Below are positions 11,879-23,615 of a stretch of 45,267 nucleotides of DNA, in pieces. Position 1 is the stretch's first letter, and each line of letters begins with the position of its first letter. Below the pieces are notes generated by a model. That model was given only the letters and a program-made list of their open reading frames with translations. It was not told the DNA's origin and ran no database searches. Location: assembly GCA_903915465.1 (NCBI GenBank), contig CAIWTA010000091.1, positions 1 to 45,267 on the forward strand. The letters are read 5' to 3'. Origin of the DNA: an uncultured Bacteroidales bacterium (GTDB lineage Bacteria > Bacteroidota > Bacteroidia > Bacteroidales > FEN-979). A program made the translations under genes and the position numbers.

Positions 11879-13249
11879 ATGAAAAAATTTATCCAAACCC
11901 TGCGAAATATTTATAAGATCGAGGACCTCCGAAAGAGAATCCTTTATACTCTTGGAATCATCCTGATTTACAGGTTTGGTGCCTATGTTGTGTTGCCGGG
12001 CATTGATCCGACCATGCTTGCAAGCCTGCAGAACCAGTCAAAAGGTGGCTTGCTTGGTCTGCTGAACATGTTTTCCGGTGGTGCATTTGCTAATGCATCG
12101 ATCTTTGCGCTTGGGATTATGCCATATATTTCTGCATCTATCGTCGTGCAGCTACTTGGAATGGCTATCCCCTATTTCCAAAAATTACAGAAAGAAGGTG
12201 AGAGCGGTAGAAAAAAGATCAATCAAATTACGCGATATCTGACTGTAATGATTCTGATCTTTCAATCACCTGCATACATTGCGAATCTTGTTTCTCAACT
12301 GCCGGCAGAGGCTGTATATCCATTCAGTCCTGCCTTGTTGCATCATTCTGTATTTTCATTTTTCGGAATTTCTTCTATAATTATCCTTACTGCAGGGTCA
12401 TTGTTTGTTATGTGGTTGGGTGAAAGAATTACAGATAAAGGTATTGGCAATGGTATCTCAATTATCATTATGATTGGAATCATAGCACGGTTACCGTCCG
12501 CATTACTTGGAGAATTTTTTTCCAGATTGGAGCAAAAAGGGGGTGGCCTTGTTGCCTTTGTTGTTGAAGTTGCCTTTCTGGTTTTTGTGATACTGGTGAC
12601 TATCCTTTTAGTCCAGGGTACTCGCAGAATTCCTGTACAATATGCCAAACGGATTGTCGGAAATAAACAATACGGTGGGGTCCGGCAGTACATTCCTTTG
12701 AAAGTAAATGCCGCCGGTGTTATGCCCATTATTTTTGCTCAAGCTATTATGTTTTTACCACTCACATTGGCGGGGTTTTCAAAATCTGAGGCACTTACAG
12801 GGTTCGCAAGGGTTTTTACTGATTTTAACAGCTGGCCCTATAACCTTTCCTTTTTTGTCCTGATCATTCTTTTCACATATTTCTATACTGCTATTACGGT
12901 TAATCCGAACCAGATGGCAGAGGATATGAAGAAGAACGGGGGATTTATTCCAGGGGTCAAACCTGGGAAAAGAACCGCAGAATTTATTGATAATGTGATG
13001 TCAAGAATCGTATTACCTGGATCAATCTTCCTTGGTTTTGTTGCAATTATGCCGGCCTTTGTAAGATTATTTGGGGTTAATACGCAATTTGCTCAATTTT
13101 ATGGCGGAACTTCACTCCTGATTTTAGTCGGAGTTGTTTTGGACACTTTGCAGCAAATAGAAAGTCATTTGCTTATGCGGCATTATGATGGGCTTACAAA
13201 ATCTGGAAGGATTAAAGGTCGTTCCGGTGCAAGCATGACCGGTTCTTAA
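11879..13249 (+). CDS. secY: Preprotein translocase subunit SecY
   Basis: Multi-pass protein; GIMPYISASIVVQLL, ERITDKGIGNGISIIIMIGI, NPNQMAEDMKKNGGFIPGVKPG. Confidence 0.98.
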   Translation: MKKFIQTLRNIYKIEDLRKRILYTLGIILIYRFGAYVVLPGIDPTMLASLQNQSKGGLLGLLNMFSGGAFANASIFALGIMPYISASIVVQLLGMAIPYFQKLQKEGESGRKKINQITRYLTVMILIFQSPAYIANLVSQLPAEAVYPFSPALLHHSVFSFFGISSIIILTAGSLFVMWLGERITDKGIGNGISIIIMIGIIARLPSALLGEFFSRLEQKGGGLVAFVVEVAFLVFVILVTILLVQGTRRIPVQYAKRIVGNKQYGGVRQYIPLKVNAAGVMPIIFAQAIMFLPLTLAGFSKSEALTGFARVFTDFNSWPYNLSFFVLIILFTYFYTAITVNPNQMAEDMKKNGGFIPGVKPGKRTAEFIDNVMSRIVLPGSIFLGFVAIMPAFVRLFGVNTQFAQFYGGTSLLILVGVVLDTLQQIESHLLMRHYDGLTKSGRIKGRSGASMTGS

Positions 13250-13270
13250 GAAATTGCTGACAGGATTTGG

Positions 13271-14050
13271 ATGGAACTGAAAACTGGAGATGAAATTGAA
13301 TTATTGAGGATAAATGCATTAATCGTTAGCAGGACCCTCGCGGAAGTAGCAAAATATATTAAACCTGGGATTAGCACACGAATGCTGGATAAAATTGCAG
13401 AGGATTATCTGAGGTCGGAAGGGGCAATTCCTGGTTTTAAAGGATACAATGGATTTCCAAATGCACTTTGCATTTCTATAAATGAAGAGGTTGTGCATGG
13501 AATTCCAGGTGATAGAGTTCTTAAAAATAGTGATATTGTGTCAGTTGATTGTGGAAGTATCAAACATGGATATTATGGTGATTCTGCATATACTTTCGCC
13601 GTTGGAGAATTGAAGCCTGAAGTGCTGAATCTCTTACAACGAACAAAAGAATCTCTTAATATAGGAATTGAAATGGCAGTAGCCGGGAAAAGAATCGGAG
13701 ACATCAGCTCTGCTATACAGAATTATATTGAAGGTTTTGGTTATAGTATAGTCAGGGAGCTTGTAGGTCATGGGATTGGGACGAAACTGCACGAAAAACC
13801 GGATGTTCCAAATTATGGAAGAAAGGGAACAGGAATCAAACTGCAGGAAGGAATGACACTGTGTATTGAACCAATGATCAATCTTGGCACAAAGAATGTA
13901 ACGCAAAGCAAAGATGGTTGGACCGTTCGTGCAGCAGATGGAGCACCTTCAGCGCATTATGAACTGACAATAGCAGTTACAAAAAATGAGGCTGATGTAC
14001 TTTCAACATTTAAGTATATTGAAGAAGTTCTAGGACCTAATAAAATTTAA
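13271..14050 (+). CDS. map: Methionine aminopeptidase type I
   Basis: [54 protein letters not shown]. Confidence 0.97.
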   Translation: MELKTGDEIELLRINALIVSRTLAEVAKYIKPGISTRMLDKIAEDYLRSEGAIPGFKGYNGFPNALCISINEEVVHGIPGDRVLKNSDIVSVDCGSIKHGYYGDSAYTFAVGELKPEVLNLLQRTKESLNIGIEMAVAGKRIGDISSAIQNYIEGFGYSIVRELVGHGIGTKLHEKPDVPNYGRKGTGIKLQEGMTLCIEPMINLGTKNVTQSKDGWTVRAADGAPSAHYELTIAVTKNEADVLSTFKYIEEVLGPNKI

Positions 14051-14058
14051 AAGGATTA

Positions 14059-14277
14059 ATGTCAAAGCAAACATCAATTCAGCAAGATGGAACCGTAATT
14101 GAATCATTGGGGAATGCTATGTTTCGTGTGGAACTCGAAAATGGACACGTTATCACGGCCCACATCAGTGGTAAAATGAGGATGCATTACATAAAAATCC
14201 TTCCAGGTGACAGGGTTAAAATTGAAATGTCGCCTTATGATCTTACAAAAGGAAGAATTACATTCAGATATCAATAG
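14059..14277 (+). CDS. infA: Translation initiation factor IF-1
   Basis: [63 protein letters not shown]. Confidence 0.98.
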   Translation: MSKQTSIQQDGTVIESLGNAMFRVELENGHVITAHISGKMRMHYIKILPGDRVKIEMSPYDLTKGRITFRYQ

Positions 14278-14292
14278 TAAAAAAAAAGTAAA

Positions 14293-14409
14293 ATGAAAGT
14301 TAGAGCATCGATTAAAAAACGGTCAGCTGACTGTAAGATCGTTCGAAGGAAAGGAAAGTTGTATATTATCAACAAGAAAAATCCAAAATTCAAACAAAGA
14401 CAAGGTTAA
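14293..14409 (+). CDS. rpmJ: 50S ribosomal protein L36 (38 aa, below the ORF-track cutoff)
   Basis: Manual translation [38 protein letters not shown] between infA and rpsM. Confidence 0.96.
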   Translation: MKVRASIKKRSADCKIVRRKGKLYIINKKNPKFKQRQG

Positions 14410-14436
14410 TATTATTATTATAAATCAGGAATAATT

Positions 14437-14817
14437 ATGGCCAGAATTGCAGGTATTGATTTACCTAAAAATAAAAGGGGCGAAATCGGATTAACCTATA
14501 TCTATGGAATTGGTCGCAGTACAGCCCAAAGTATTTTAAGGAAAGCAGAAATTGATCTGAACAAAAAGGTTCAGGAATGGAATGATGACGAACAGAACAA
14601 GATTCGGACAATCATCAATGATTCCATCAAGGTGGAAGGAGCACTCCGTTCTGAGGTTCAGATGAATATCAAACGCCTTATGGATATTGGTTCATATCGA
14701 GGAATCAGGCATCGTAACGGGCTTCCCGTTCGTGGACAAAGTACCAAAAATAACGCCAGGACGCGTAAAGGAAGAAAGAAGACTGTTGCAAATAAGAAAA
14801 AGGCAACAAAGGGTTAA
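14437..14817 (+). CDS. rpsM: 30S ribosomal protein S13
   Basis: [44 protein letters not shown]. Confidence 0.98.
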   Translation: MARIAGIDLPKNKRGEIGLTYIYGIGRSTAQSILRKAEIDLNKKVQEWNDDEQNKIRTIINDSIKVEGALRSEVQMNIKRLMDIGSYRGIRHRNGLPVRGQSTKNNARTRKGRKKTVANKKKATKG

Positions 14818-14870
14818 TCCTGAGATTTATTTTTGGTGGAGTTTTATTTAAGATAGCAGTAAAAACAGAT

Positions 14871-15260
14871 ATGGCAAAGACTGAAAAAAGTTCAAAGAAA
14901 CGTGTTGTAAAAGTAGAAGCGATTGGGAAAGCATATGTCAACGCTTCTTTCAACAACCTTATCGTAACTCTTACCAATAATGCAGGCCAGGTTATTTCAT
15001 GGTCTTCCGCAGGAAAGATTGGTTTTAAAGGTTCCAAGAAAAACACCCCATATGCGGCCCAAATGGCATCACAGGATGCAGCCAAGGTTGCTTATGATCT
15101 TGGATTGAGGAGAGTGAAAGTGTACGTAAAAGGACCGGGTGCAGGACGTGAGTCTTCTATCAGGACGTTACACACAGCTGGGATTGAAGTTATGGAAATC
15201 ACCGATATCACTCCATTACCTCACAACGGTTGCAGGCCTCCAAAGAGAAGAAGAGTTTAA
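14871..15260 (+). CDS. rpsK: 30S ribosomal protein S11
   Basis: [39 protein letters not shown]. Confidence 0.98.
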   Translation: MAKTEKSSKKRVVKVEAIGKAYVNASFNNLIVTLTNNAGQVISWSSAGKIGFKGSKKNTPYAAQMASQDAAKVAYDLGLRRVKVYVKGPGAGRESSIRTLHTAGIEVMEITDITPLPHNGCRPPKRRRV

Positions 15261-15296
15261 AACAAGATTTTAATCATTTAACGACAGAAGAAACAT

Positions 15297-15902
15297 ATGG
15301 CAAGGTATATTGGTCCTAAGTCAAGAATTGCAAGAAGATTCAAAGAGCCTATTTTTGGTCCTGATAAAAATTTTGAGAAAAAGAATTATCCTCCCGGAAT
15401 GCATGGGCAAACCAAAAGAAGGTCGAAACTCTCGGAATATGGAACCCAGTTAATGGAGAAGCAAAAAGCCAAGTATACATATGGTATCCTTGAAAGACAA
15501 TTCAGGAATACCTTTCTGAAAGCATCCAGTAAAAAAGGAATTACAGGAGAAGTTTTACTTCAGTTGATCGAAGCTCGTCTGGATAATGTTGTTTATCGGT
15601 TAGGTATTGCTCCAACGCGCAGTGCAGCCAGGCAATTGGTAGGCCACAGGCACATTACGGTGAATGGAAAAGTTGTAAACGTTCCTTCCTGCGAATTAAA
15701 ACCGGGAGATATTGTAGCCGTGAGGGAACGCTCAAAATCATTGGAGGTTATCACTGATGCTCTTGCTTCACGCGCCAATGCTTATTCATGGCTTGAATGG
15801 GATGGTCACATGGCAGCAGGGAAATTCATGAATTATCCTGAAAGAGCTGACATTCCGGAAAACATCAAGGAACAGCTTATTGTTGAGTTGTACTCGAAAT
15901 AA
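15297..15902 (+). CDS. rpsD: 30S ribosomal protein S4
   Basis: [46 protein letters not shown]. Confidence 0.98.
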   Translation: MARYIGPKSRIARRFKEPIFGPDKNFEKKNYPPGMHGQTKRRSKLSEYGTQLMEKQKAKYTYGILERQFRNTFLKASSKKGITGEVLLQLIEARLDNVVYRLGIAPTRSAARQLVGHRHITVNGKVVNVPSCELKPGDIVAVRERSKSLEVITDALASRANAYSWLEWDGHMAAGKFMNYPERADIPENIKEQLIVELYSK

Positions 15903-15979
15903 TGTTATCAAGCAATATCATTTGAAGCATGTCTGCACTTCTTTACAAATGTTTTTATTAATAATAAAAAAGGCAATTT

Positions 15980-16978
15980 ATGGCAATATTACCTTTCCAG
16001 AAACCCGATAAGGTGATTATGGTTGAAGCCGATGAAAACAAAGGGATCTTTGAGTTTCGTCCGCTGGAACCCGGTTTTGGTATCACTATTGGTAATGCTT
16101 TACGTAGAATATTGCTCTCCTCTCTGGAAGGGTATGCAATAACTTCCGTAAAAATTGAAGGTGTTGATCAGGAATTCTCAACCATTAAAGGTGTAATTGA
16201 AGATGTTACTGAAATTCTCCTAAACCTCAAGCAAATCCGTTTTAAACGGCAGATTGAATCGGAATCGACTGAAAAGGTATCTGTTGTACTTAGTCAGCAG
16301 GATACATTCAGGGCTGGAGATATCAACAAATTCCTGTCTGTTTTCCAGGTGTTGAATCCAGAGATTGTTATCTTTCATATGGAACCGAATGTAAGGATTA
16401 ATATCGAGCTTTCCATTGATAAAGGTAGAGGTTATGTACCTGCTGAAGAAAATAAATCACTTGGATCAACCATGATTTTGGGACGGATTCCCATCGATTC
16501 AATTCATACCCCTATTGCAAATGTCAAGTATTTTGTGGAAAACTATCGTGTTGAACAGAAGACTGACTATGAAAAACTGGTGATTGAACTGGAAACTGAT
16601 GGTTCAATACATCCGAAAAACGCACTAAAGGAGGCTGCAAAGATCCTCATTCACCATTTCATGCTATTTTCTGATGAGAAGATTACACTTGATACCGCAG
16701 AAAAGGCAGTGGCAGAAGAATTTGACGAAACTTCTCTTCATATCCGTCAGCTACTAAAGACAAAATTGGTCGATATGGACCTTTCTGTCAGGGCATTGAA
16801 CTGCCTGAAAGCTGCAGATGTTGAGACACTTGGTGACCTTGTTGCATTTAACAAGAACGATCTTCTGAAATTCCGCAATTTTGGGAAAAAATCACTTACT
16901 GAGTTGGAAGAGCTGGTGAAATCAAAAGGTCTGGAATTTGGGATGAATACTGCAAAATATAAATTAGATAAGGAATAA
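15980..16978 (+). CDS. rpoA: DNA-directed RNA polymerase subunit alpha
   Basis: [31 protein letters not shown]; alpha-CTD helix-hairpin-helix. Confidence 0.98.
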   Translation: MAILPFQKPDKVIMVEADENKGIFEFRPLEPGFGITIGNALRRILLSSLEGYAITSVKIEGVDQEFSTIKGVIEDVTEILLNLKQIRFKRQIESESTEKVSVVLSQQDTFRAGDINKFLSVFQVLNPEIVIFHMEPNVRINIELSIDKGRGYVPAEENKSLGSTMILGRIPIDSIHTPIANVKYFVENYRVEQKTDYEKLVIELETDGSIHPKNALKEAAKILIHHFMLFSDEKITLDTAEKAVAEEFDETSLHIRQLLKTKLVDMDLSVRALNCLKAADVETLGDLVAFNKNDLLKFRNFGKKSLTELEELVKSKGLEFGMNTAKYKLDKE

Positions 16979-16983
16979 TTGAA

Positions 16984-17574
16984 ATGAGACACGGGAAAAA
17001 ATTCAACCATTTAGGAAGAACAAGTTCACACCGGGCAGCTATGTTATCAAATATGGCTTCATCCTTAATTCTTCATAAACGAATTAGTACTACATTGGCT
17101 AAAGCGAGAGCTTTGCGTGTATATGTTGAACCTCTTATCACCAAATCTAAAGATGATTCAACCCATTCCAGGAGATTGGTTTTTAGTTATCTCCAGAATA
17201 AATTAGCAGTTTCTGAATTATTTAGAGAAATTTCTGTAAAAGTGGCAAGTCGCCCAGGTGGATATACACGTATCTTGAAAACCGGGAACCGGCTGGGTGA
17301 TAATGCCGATATGTGCATGATGGAGCTTGTGGATTACAACGAAGCAATGCTTGGATCAAAAGATGAATCGAAAACAAAAGCAAAAGCTACTCGTAGAAAA
17401 CGCACACTTGCAAAGAAAAAAACTACTACTGAGGCAGAGTCTGTTGAATCTCCTGTTGTAAAAGAGCGTAAATCAGAAAAAAAAGCGAAAGAAACTGTCA
17501 ATACAGTTACGGAATCTGAACAGCCATCTGAGCCACCAGATAAGGAACAGGAACCGAAAGAAGAGAAGGAATAA
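16984..17574 (+). CDS. rplQ: 50S ribosomal protein L17 with charged C-terminal extension
   Basis: [34 protein letters not shown]; tail of about 80 aa rich in K/E/T. Confidence 0.97.
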   Translation: MRHGKKFNHLGRTSSHRAAMLSNMASSLILHKRISTTLAKARALRVYVEPLITKSKDDSTHSRRLVFSYLQNKLAVSELFREISVKVASRPGGYTRILKTGNRLGDNADMCMMELVDYNEAMLGSKDESKTKAKATRRKRTLAKKKTTTEAESVESPVVKERKSEKKAKETVNTVTESEQPSEPPDKEQEPKEEKE

Positions 17575-17598
17575 ACCTTATAAAGTTGAAATAATAAT

Positions 17599-17636
17599 AA
17601 AGAGGATGAACGCGTAAAAGCAGGTTTGTCCTTTTT
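17599..17636 (+). terminator. Candidate rho-independent terminator of the ribosomal operon
   Basis: aaagaggatgaac (17599-17611) pairs with gtttgtccttttt (17624-17636), 13 bp including 3 G-U pairs, followed by a T-rich run. Confidence 0.45.
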
Positions 17637-17674
17637 TATTGCCAGATAACTACCGTTACCAAATTAAAAAATAG

Positions 17675-18970
<1,296 letters not shown>

Positions 18971-18971
18971 A

Positions 18972-19721
18972 TTATCCGATCTTTTGAATCACCTCAACAA
19001 GCAAATTTGTTACGTGTTTTACATTTTCCTGAAATACCCGGAAAATTTCATCCCAGGTAACAGACTCTTCGTCGATTTTCCAGCAATCATAATCAGTTGA
19101 AAGTGCAATCACTGCATATTTCAGTTGGGCCTCATTTGCAAGAGCTGCTTCAGGAGCGATGCTCATATTGATAATGTCGGCTCCAAGTAGCCTGAACATT
19201 ATTGATTCAGCTCTTGTTGAAAACCGTGGTCCTTCAATTGTTATGATCGTTCCTTTAGGATGGTAATTGACTCCTTTCTCTTTCGCTGTGGAAATAAGTA
19301 TCTCGCGAAGTTCTTTAGAAAAAGGTTCAGCCATAGCCGCATGAATCGGACCAGTTTGCTCAAAACTATCATGGAATGTATTTATACGATGCTTGGTGAA
19401 ATCTATGAACTGATCCGGGATTACTATATCTCCCCGCCTGATCTCCTCTCTGAGGCTGCCGCAGGCTGTTGTTGCCAAAATATATTCGCATCCAAGTTGT
19501 TTCAGTGCGCTGATGTTCGCCCGGTTGTTAACATGCGTCGGAGTGATCGAATGTTCCTGCCCGTGACGTGAGAGGATGTAAAGTTCACCGGAGCCGAATT
19601 CTCCCTTTATGATCGGAGAGCTTGGATCTCCGTATGGTGTTTGTACTTGTATCTCCTGAATGTTCTCAAACAAACTGATTTTTTCAAGTCCTGAACCTCC
19701 GATCAATCCGATCTTTTTCAT
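18972..19721 (-). CDS. S-methyl-5'-thioadenosine phosphorylase / purine nucleoside phosphorylase family
   Basis: GLIGGSGLEK, SRHGQEHSITPTHVNNRANISALKQLG, ATTACGSLRE, IEGPRFSTRAES. Confidence 0.9.
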   Translation of the reverse strand: MKKIGLIGGSGLEKISLFENIQEIQVQTPYGDPSSPIIKGEFGSGELYILSRHGQEHSITPTHVNNRANISALKQLGCEYILATTACGSLREEIRRGDIVIPDQFIDFTKHRINTFHDSFEQTGPIHAAMAEPFSKELREILISTAKEKGVNYHPKGTIITIEGPRFSTRAESIMFRLLGADIINMSIAPEAALANEAQLKYAVIALSTDYDCWKIDEESVTWDEIFRVFQENVKHVTNLLVEVIQKIG

Positions 19722-19804
19722 ATGGAACCAATTTTTGCGAAATTAAGGAGAATAACGATCAGAAGAATGAAAAACGTAACTTCGCCGAATTATAACATAC
19801 AACT

Positions 19805-21865
19805 ATGGATATTCAATATTTAGGAGAGCATTTACTCCCAGGGATACTTGGAAAAATATTTATCTGGTTAAGTGTCTCTGCAGCCTTTTTTTCTACAGTG
19901 TTGTTTTATCTTAATAGCAGGAAAAAGCAAGAAGGGTTGAGGAGCTTCCGTCCTTTTGCCAGGGGCTTTTTTATTCTCCATACAATGTCATTATTAGTCG
20001 TTGCTTTCATCCTTTATTACCTCATCTTTTTCCATTATTTTGAATATGCCTATGTCTGGCAATACTCATCATCAGATCTACCCATCAAATATATCATCTC
20101 TTGTTTCTGGGCAGGGCAGGAGGGAAGTCTTCTTGTTTGGGCCATATTTCAAGCTTTAATCGGAATTGTACTCCTCTTTATAGCCAGGAAATGGGAAAAT
20201 CTTGTATTATCAGTGGTTTCTCTTTCTCAGGTTTTTATTACTTCTATGATGCTTGGAATTCATTTTGGAGCAATAAAAATAGGCGGTAGTCCATTTGAAT
20301 TACTAAGGGAAACTGTCTCAAACCTTAATGGTACCATATTTCAGCAACCTGATTACTTGAAGCTTCTTGGAGATGGGAATGGCCTGAATCCTTTATTGGA
20401 AAATATCTGGATGACTATTCATCCACCTATTTTGTTCCTGGGTTATGCATTGGCACTTGTTCCATTTTCATACGCAATTGCGTCATTGATAAAAAAAGAT
20501 TTTTTTTCGTGGATAAAACCAGTTTTACCATGGACATTATTGTCCTTGACTTTCCTCGGTGCGGGTATCCTTCTTGGAGGCGCTTGGGCTTATGTTTCTT
20601 TAACTTTTGGTGGTTTCTGGTCGTGGGATCCAGTGGAGAACTCTTCTCTCATCCCATGGTTAACTCTGGTTGCCGGTCTTCACTTCCTGTTGATAGCGCG
20701 GAAACAACATCATGGACTTCTCGTTGGCTATATATTTATAGGGTTATCATATGTGCTTGTTCTTTATGCCAGTTTCCTGACCCGCAGCGGAGTTCTTGCA
20801 AATTCATCGGCGCATTCATTCGGAGACAATGGAATGACAGCCCAATTATTGGTTTTTCTACTGGTATTTCTCATTTTAATGATTGTACTGATAGTTATCA
20901 ATGTTCGGAAATTTTATGAGAAAAAGGAGGAGCTTCTTCTTTCCAGAGAATTCTTTATGTTTGTCGGGGCTATCGTGATTGTCCTTGCTGCCTTCCAGAT
21001 ATTGTTCACTACTTCAATTCCTGTTTTCAATAGTCTTTTTGGGACGAACATTGCACCACCAGCTGACAGGGTAGGATTTTATAACAAATGGCAGTTGCCA
21101 TACGTACTTTTGGTTTCCGGATTTATTGCTTTTTCTCAGTTCTTACATTTTAATGTCAATTCCACCAGAAAGTTTTTACGCAAAATATCTATCCCTGTTA
21201 TTCTTTCTATCCTGTTTGTTATTCCTTTTGTTTTTACAGGAATTATTAAACAGGTAAATTATATCGTGATGGTTTTCTTTGTCTTGTTTGCCATCATATC
21301 ATCACTCTATAACCTGATATTTATCACTTCCAAACCACGGAATTTCGCAGCTATTCTGACACATATTGGATTTACACTGTTTTTACTTGGAGCGGTCATA
21401 ACTTTCTCGAATTCAAAGACTATTTCCACGAATACTTCTCCTTTTGATCTGGGAGATGCAAAGAGCAATAACGAAAACCTGATGATGGTGAAAGGCGATA
21501 CGTTGTATATGGGTGGATTCTTTGTGGTTTACACCAATAAGGTGAAGAAAGGTAATCTGACAGAATACCAAGTCGATTTCCTGAAACGTAAGAATGGAAA
21601 ATATATCAAAGAATTCACCCTATTTCCTTCGGTGAACAGACATCCCCGAATGGGCAACGTCTATAATCCTGACACCAAACATTTCCTGTCGGCAGATTTT
21701 TATACTTATATTTCTTTTGTTGGGGTTGACACGGATTATATCGTAATCAAAGCAATTATGAACCCATGGATCAATGTCCTGTGGATAGGAGCTGTGCTGA
21801 TCATTACAGGATCATCCTTTGCATTCTATCGCAGGGTACGGAAACGAAAAATTAATAATACCTGA
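19805..21865 (+). CDS. CcmF/CcsA-like cytochrome c haem lyase
   Basis: Multi-pass; WAGQEGSLLVWA, HPPILFLGYA, WGxxW-type motif FGGFWSWDPVENSSLIPWL. Confidence 0.9.
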   Translation: MDIQYLGEHLLPGILGKIFIWLSVSAAFFSTVLFYLNSRKKQEGLRSFRPFARGFFILHTMSLLVVAFILYYLIFFHYFEYAYVWQYSSSDLPIKYIISCFWAGQEGSLLVWAIFQALIGIVLLFIARKWENLVLSVVSLSQVFITSMMLGIHFGAIKIGGSPFELLRETVSNLNGTIFQQPDYLKLLGDGNGLNPLLENIWMTIHPPILFLGYALALVPFSYAIASLIKKDFFSWIKPVLPWTLLSLTFLGAGILLGGAWAYVSLTFGGFWSWDPVENSSLIPWLTLVAGLHFLLIARKQHHGLLVGYIFIGLSYVLVLYASFLTRSGVLANSSAHSFGDNGMTAQLLVFLLVFLILMIVLIVINVRKFYEKKEELLLSREFFMFVGAIVIVLAAFQILFTTSIPVFNSLFGTNIAPPADRVGFYNKWQLPYVLLVSGFIAFSQFLHFNVNSTRKFLRKISIPVILSILFVIPFVFTGIIKQVNYIVMVFFVLFAIISSLYNLIFITSKPRNFAAILTHIGFTLFLLGAVITFSNSKTISTNTSPFDLGDAKSNNENLMMVKGDTLYMGGFFVVYTNKVKKGNLTEYQVDFLKRKNGKYIKEFTLFPSVNRHPRMGNVYNPDTKHFLSADFYTYISFVGVDTDYIVIKAIMNPWINVLWIGAVLIITGSSFAFYRRVRKRKINNT

Positions 21866-22514
21866 CGTCTTTGACGTTACCATACTTATCGTAATAGATC
21901 CATTTCCCGGATTTTTGTCCGCGTAAGAAATTTCCTTCCAGTTCTTTTTGTCCGGACCGTTGGTATTTAATTACTGCACCAGTATAAGGAGTTCCATTCA
22001 GATATTTTACAGGTCCTCCTTTCAATCTCTCCCATACAACCACATCCTGTTTCTTTTCCACTTTCTTGGTAGTTGCAACGTGAGGAGGAGCAGCAGGAGC
22101 TGAGACGTTCTCGGTTACTGGTTTCGTTTTTAAAGTATCCTTTGTCTCGGTAACAGTTCCTTGGTTTGTAAGCAATTTACCATACTTGTACATTTCTAAA
22201 ACATCTTGCGCCCCATTCTCCTTGTAAGAGGTCCAAGTTCCATCTTTAAACCCTTCTTTATAACTTCCCTCTGCTTTCTTCTGACCTGAAGGATAATAGT
22301 AAACCCATGGTCCTTCCCTTAACCCGTTTTCGATTTTCCCTTCAAACTCAACTTTACCATTAACATAAGATGCAACATCACCACTGAATGGTTTATCTTT
22401 ATTAACAAGGTAAAACAGGCCATTACGATCCTGGAGCTGACTGAAATTAACCTTTTCTGAGGAACATGCATTCAGAATCAGTAAAATACCTGCACAAAAT
22501 AAAATCTTTTTCAT
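21852..22514 (-). CDS. Lipoprotein with MORN/YwqK-like repeats
   Basis: Lipobox LILNACSS; GPWVYYYPSGQKKAEGSYKEGFKDGTWTSYKENG and KSGKWIYYDKYGNV repeats. Confidence 0.75.
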   Translation of the reverse strand: MKKILFCAGILLILNACSSEKVNFSQLQDRNGLFYLVNKDKPFSGDVASYVNGKVEFEGKIENGLREGPWVYYYPSGQKKAEGSYKEGFKDGTWTSYKENGAQDVLEMYKYGKLLTNQGTVTETKDTLKTKPVTENVSAPAAPPHVATTKKVEKKQDVVVWERLKGGPVKYLNGTPYTGAVIKYQRSGQKELEGNFLRGQKSGKWIYYDKYGNVKDVRYY

Positions 22515-22733
22515 AATACCTGATTTATTTGTGAATCTTAAATTTTAAGAATGTAGGGAATAAAATTGTTAAGTCATACAATGTAACAAAAGCGATTTCA
22601 TGCTGTGATTTGAGATACAAACCTACATGAATTTTTTTCAATTTACAAAAATCGATGCAAATAAACATATTGTTTCGTGTGATTGAAATTGGCTTCATAC
22701 ATACAGTTTTCAGAGAAGTAAAAGTACTCTTCG

Positions 22734-23381
22734 TCAGTCATATGCTTTGTCCTCAAGTAACGGAACAAAGCGAAAAGTACCATGTTCCTTTTTAATGTAT
22801 TCATGCCCGGAAGTCTTTACTACTGTGGTCATAATTTGGACATTTCCTCCTCCGACAGGTACTACAAGGATACCTCCTGGTTTTAATTGTTCAAGAAGGG
22901 CTTCTGGAATGACCGGGGCGCCGGCGGTAACAAGAATCCTGTCAAACGGAGCATACGCAGGAATCCCTTTATAACCATCACCATAAAACAATTTGATATT
23001 ATATCCGAGTGTTGGTAAGAACTTAAGCGTTTTATCAAAAAGCATTTTTTGTCTTTCGATACTGAAGACTTTAGCCCCAATCTCAGCTAATACACAGGCC
23101 TGATAACCAGACCCAGTACCTATTTCCAGTACCTTAGTACCTTTTGTTACTTGCAACAATTCAGTTTGGAATGCTACCGTATAAGGCTGAGAGATTGTCT
23201 GTCCCGCCCCTATTGGGAAAGCATTGTCTTCATATGCAAATTTCAAAAATGAAGAGTCGAAAAAAAAATGCCTGGGAACTTTCTCAATCGCATTCAACAC
23301 ATTAATATCATGAATCCCTTTTTCTCGGATGATCTGAACGAGCTTTTGCCTCATTCCTTTATGTTTATATGTGTCGATCAT
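22734..23381 (-). CDS. pcm: Protein-L-isoaspartate O-methyltransferase
   Basis: AFPIGAGQTISQPYTVAFQTELL; VLEIGTGSGYQACVLAEIG SAM motif. Confidence 0.95.
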   Translation of the reverse strand: MIDTYKHKGMRQKLVQIIREKGIHDINVLNAIEKVPRHFFFDSSFLKFAYEDNAFPIGAGQTISQPYTVAFQTELLQVTKGTKVLEIGTGSGYQACVLAEIGAKVFSIERQKMLFDKTLKFLPTLGYNIKLFYGDGYKGIPAYAPFDRILVTAGAPVIPEALLEQLKPGGILVVPVGGGNVQIMTTVVKTSGHEYIKKEHGTFRFVPLLEDKAYD

Positions 23382-23615
23382 AAGAGTAAAACTGGGTAAG
23401 CTGATAAATTAAGAGACTGTTTAAAATTTACGACTACAGAATGAATGAGAATGAATGAGAATGAAACCTTAAAATAGACTCTAAATGTGTGATTCAATTT
23501 TTTTACGAAAATAGTAATTTCAATTGCTCTAACTATTACTTTTGCAAAAAGATTTATAAAAACGGAATTAGCAACCTTTCCAGGGAAGCCATTTTGTTTA
23601 TTAACTTGTTATCGC

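Noticed and set aside
1-17574. Absence of tuf and adk from the ribosomal super-operon as an anomaly
   Set aside because: EF-Tu encoded away from fusA-rpsJ and map-infA directly after secY are, to my knowledge, ordinary for Bacteroidota.
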